Source: Yeosuana sp043876835
GTDB taxonomy: Bacteria; Bacteroidota; Bacteroidia; Flavobacteriales; Flavobacteriaceae
DNA: 64,000 bases
Direction: 5' to 3'
NCBI RefSeq assembly: GCF_043876835.1
Contig: NZ_JBAWJZ010000007.1
Span: 62,001-126,000, forward strand
The translations under genes and the position numbers were made by a program. The notes under the pieces are model-generated. The model ran no database searches and was not told the origin of the DNA. It saw only the letters and a list, made by a program, of their open reading frames with translations. Below, in pieces: positions 62,625 to 64,000 of the stretch (the first letter of the stretch is position 1; the number at the start of each line of letters is the position of its first letter).

Positions 62625-63182
62625 TTATAATACGAACACCTGGTAACCGTTTTCAACCAAATCCGTAGTCGCTGTAAATCGTGACACAGCCATTCTAACT
62701 CCCAGATAAATGTCCTCAGGAAGAAGGTCTTGCTTCATCATTGATTGACCGCATACGATTACTTGAATGCCGTTTCTAAAAAATTCCTCCAGCAGTTCAC
62801 CGTTTGGATTCACCAAGGTACTGTTTGGATCCTCTTTGTCAAACCGTTTGCCATAGCTTAGGTTGGCTAGCACCATTGAGGTAGCGCCAGCATAAATCAC
62901 AATGGCCATTTGAATATTTTCTTTGGGGATTCCGGCGTAACGATGGAGATTATACATTCTTGCAACATAATCCAGTATATCGGCCGCCTTGGTTTTGTCC
63001 TCCACCCTATTCCCCAACTCTATCACAAATTTGTATTGTTTGGAGGGATCAGGTTTTTCTACCTCAAAAGGAATCGCGTTTACACCGCCATATCCCTGAA
63101 TGGCTGGAAATACCATATCTTGAGCATGAGAAACAGCACTTGATAAAATTATCAGAAAGAGAAGAATAACAGGTTTTTTCAT
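62625..63182 (-). CDS. DsrE-family-like secreted protein
   Basis: The frame is open to 63329, but the ATG at 63182 gives a signal peptide (MKKPVILLFLIILSSAVSHA, then QDM) and 185 residues. The mature part has DsrE/DsrF-like features: KFVIELGNRVEDKTKAADIL, an AIVIYAGATSMVLANLSYGK strand-helix, and GIQVIVCGQSMMKQDLLPED, with the single Cys in VCGQS typical of this fold. Such secreted members are seen in Bacteroidota with unknown role, perhaps in sulfur handling. G+C is higher here (52 of 120 at 62641-62760) than in typical genes of the window, which may mark a transferred segment. Confidence 0.82.
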   Translation of the reverse strand: MKKPVILLFLIILSSAVSHAQDMVFPAIQGYGGVNAIPFEVEKPDPSKQYKFVIELGNRVEDKTKAADILDYVARMYNLHRYAGIPKENIQMAIVIYAGATSMVLANLSYGKRFDKEDPNSTLVNPNGELLEEFFRNGIQVIVCGQSMMKQDLLPEDIYLGVRMAVSRFTATTDLVENGYQVFVL

Positions 63183-63438
63183 GGAACAAATAATTATTAG
63201 TTGGTTATTATAAAGAACATTGGCTTGGTTATGATTTCGGTTTGGAAACCGTAACTGGTTAAAGATAGCATTTTTTTTGTATAATATTTTGCAAGCAATG
63301 TCAAGAGCAAAGCGAATTGGCAAAATCAAATCGAAGATTCGACGAAGTCAAACCTTTGGGTTCAGTGTAGCTAATTATGGACAATGTTGTGTTTTCGTTT
63401 CATTAATTCATAAAAATTAGGATGGAATACCAATCAAT

Positions 63439-64000
63439 CTAAAATCTTATTTCCTTTTCTATCTTGATAAGAAGTTCGCGGGTGATTGAAAGAATATCGC
63501 CATACGTACGATGAACGTTTCTATGGGCAGTAAATAAATTGCGGTACGCAATAAAGAGTTCCTTATTTTGAAAAAATTCTTCCAGACTGGATTGAAACGG
63601 GACTCTTTCTAAATCAGGTGGAGTTAGGTATAAGCCAAGTTCATAACTTTCTCGTTGGGTTACTTTCTCTAAGTTCTCACTATAATAATTTTGATATTCT
63701 TCTAATGACGCAAAGGTATTGGGAAAATTTTGATTCGCTCTTTCTACTCCTTTTCGGTAATAGGTTTCCTCATACCGGCTAATATCTTTAAGCATATAGT
63801 CAACTTTTTCCAAATAAGAGGTTAGCTCATTTTTAATACTGTCTGAGCTTATAATATCTATATTTCCTGAATTGATAAGCGACCTTAAAGTCCCTAGAAC
63901 AGGACTATAGATTCTACTGCTCAGAGGGAGACGTATTGATCTTTCAATGCTATCATTTGGAACCTCTTTTTTCCAGAATGCTCTTTCCACTACTGCACAA
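63439..64000 (-). CDS. Hypothetical protein, 5' end off window
   Basis: The reading frame is open through the window edge (codons CAVVERAFWKKE precede the first possible GTG at 63990), so the protein is N-terminally partial; about 187 residues are seen. It is helical and charged, with stretches LGTLRSLINSGNIDIISSDS and LEKVDYMLKDISRYEETYYR, ending LLIKIEKEIRF. The pattern of an IDIISSDSIKNEL segment recalls DUF6090-type membrane-associated flavobacterial proteins, whose N-terminal helix would lie outside the window, but this is only an impression. No function is assigned. Confidence 0.6.
   Translation of the reverse strand, partial: CAVVERAFWKKEVPNDSIERSIRLPLSSRIYSPVLGTLRSLINSGNIDIISSDSIKNELTSYLEKVDYMLKDISRYEETYYRKGVERANQNFPNTFASLEEYQNYYSENLEKVTQRESYELGLYLTPPDLERVPFQSSLEEFFQNKELFIAYRNLFTAHRNVHRTYGDILSITRELLIKIEKEIRF

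Overview
The window is a piece of chromosome from a marine-type member of the Flavobacteriaceae (Bacteroidota). Evidence: a type IX secretion and gliding-motility gene set (SprC, SprD, a giant SprB and SprF relatives), a bacillithiol-type YtxJ protein, Bacteroidota-style promoters (TTG about 19-21 nt before TAnnTTTG), AT-rich DNA (20 G/C of 60 at 42721-42780), and lipoproteins with short Bacteroidota signal peptides. No rRNA, tRNA, CRISPR array, insertion sequence or prophage was seen.

Layout. 1-3951: a minus-strand cluster read from a Crp/Fnr regulator through a frameshifted beta-barrel-like gene, DoxX, a YdcZ-type transporter, a GNAT enzyme and a nitroreductase, then the start of an Fsr-type MFS exporter cut by the window edge. 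4200-5797: a complete tripartite HipBST-type toxin-antitoxin operon behind three near-palindromic operators spaced exactly 40 bp apart. 6008-26603: a 20-kb minus-strand cell-surface block, beta-helix protein - sprC - sprD - sprB (4615 aa) - sprF, with a good promoter at 26644-26676. 27000-32149: small hypothetical and surface genes, a thioesterase, and a two-gene segment (29920-30499) bounded by attC-like hairpins. 32388-38113: glyA and fumarylacetoacetase (divergent), a lipoprotein, PPK2, a GGCT-like protein and YtxJ. 38271-44530: clpB with a twin GAC-N5-GTC element, two deoC copies (the first lacking catalytic residues), deoD, a GNAT enzyme and a histidine phosphatase. 44534-56721: pxpA-pxpB-pxpC 5-oxoprolinase, a DUF2891 lipoprotein, a ComM/YifB ATPase, a two-subunit molybdenum hydroxylase operon with XdhC and MocA maturation genes, YheT-like hydrolase, adenine deaminase and tilS. 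58159-62498: a sigma-region-4-like protein, pabB, an aldose-epimerase-like protein and a DEAD-box helicase. 62625-64000: a DsrE-like protein and a partial hypothetical gene, in DNA somewhat richer in G+C.

How the genes work together. The spr block builds a giant adhesin and the outer-membrane partners that go with its secretion. deoC2-deoD and adenine deaminase serve nucleoside and purine salvage. The Mo-hydroxylase cluster is self-contained for cofactor tailoring and insertion but lacks an FAD subunit, so electrons probably leave by another carrier. The points most worth a second look are the degenerate DeoC paralogue, the HipBST operon with its phased operators and altered Gly-rich-loop residues, the attC-like cassette, the super-repeat and inserted domain in SprB, and the clpB upstream repeat.
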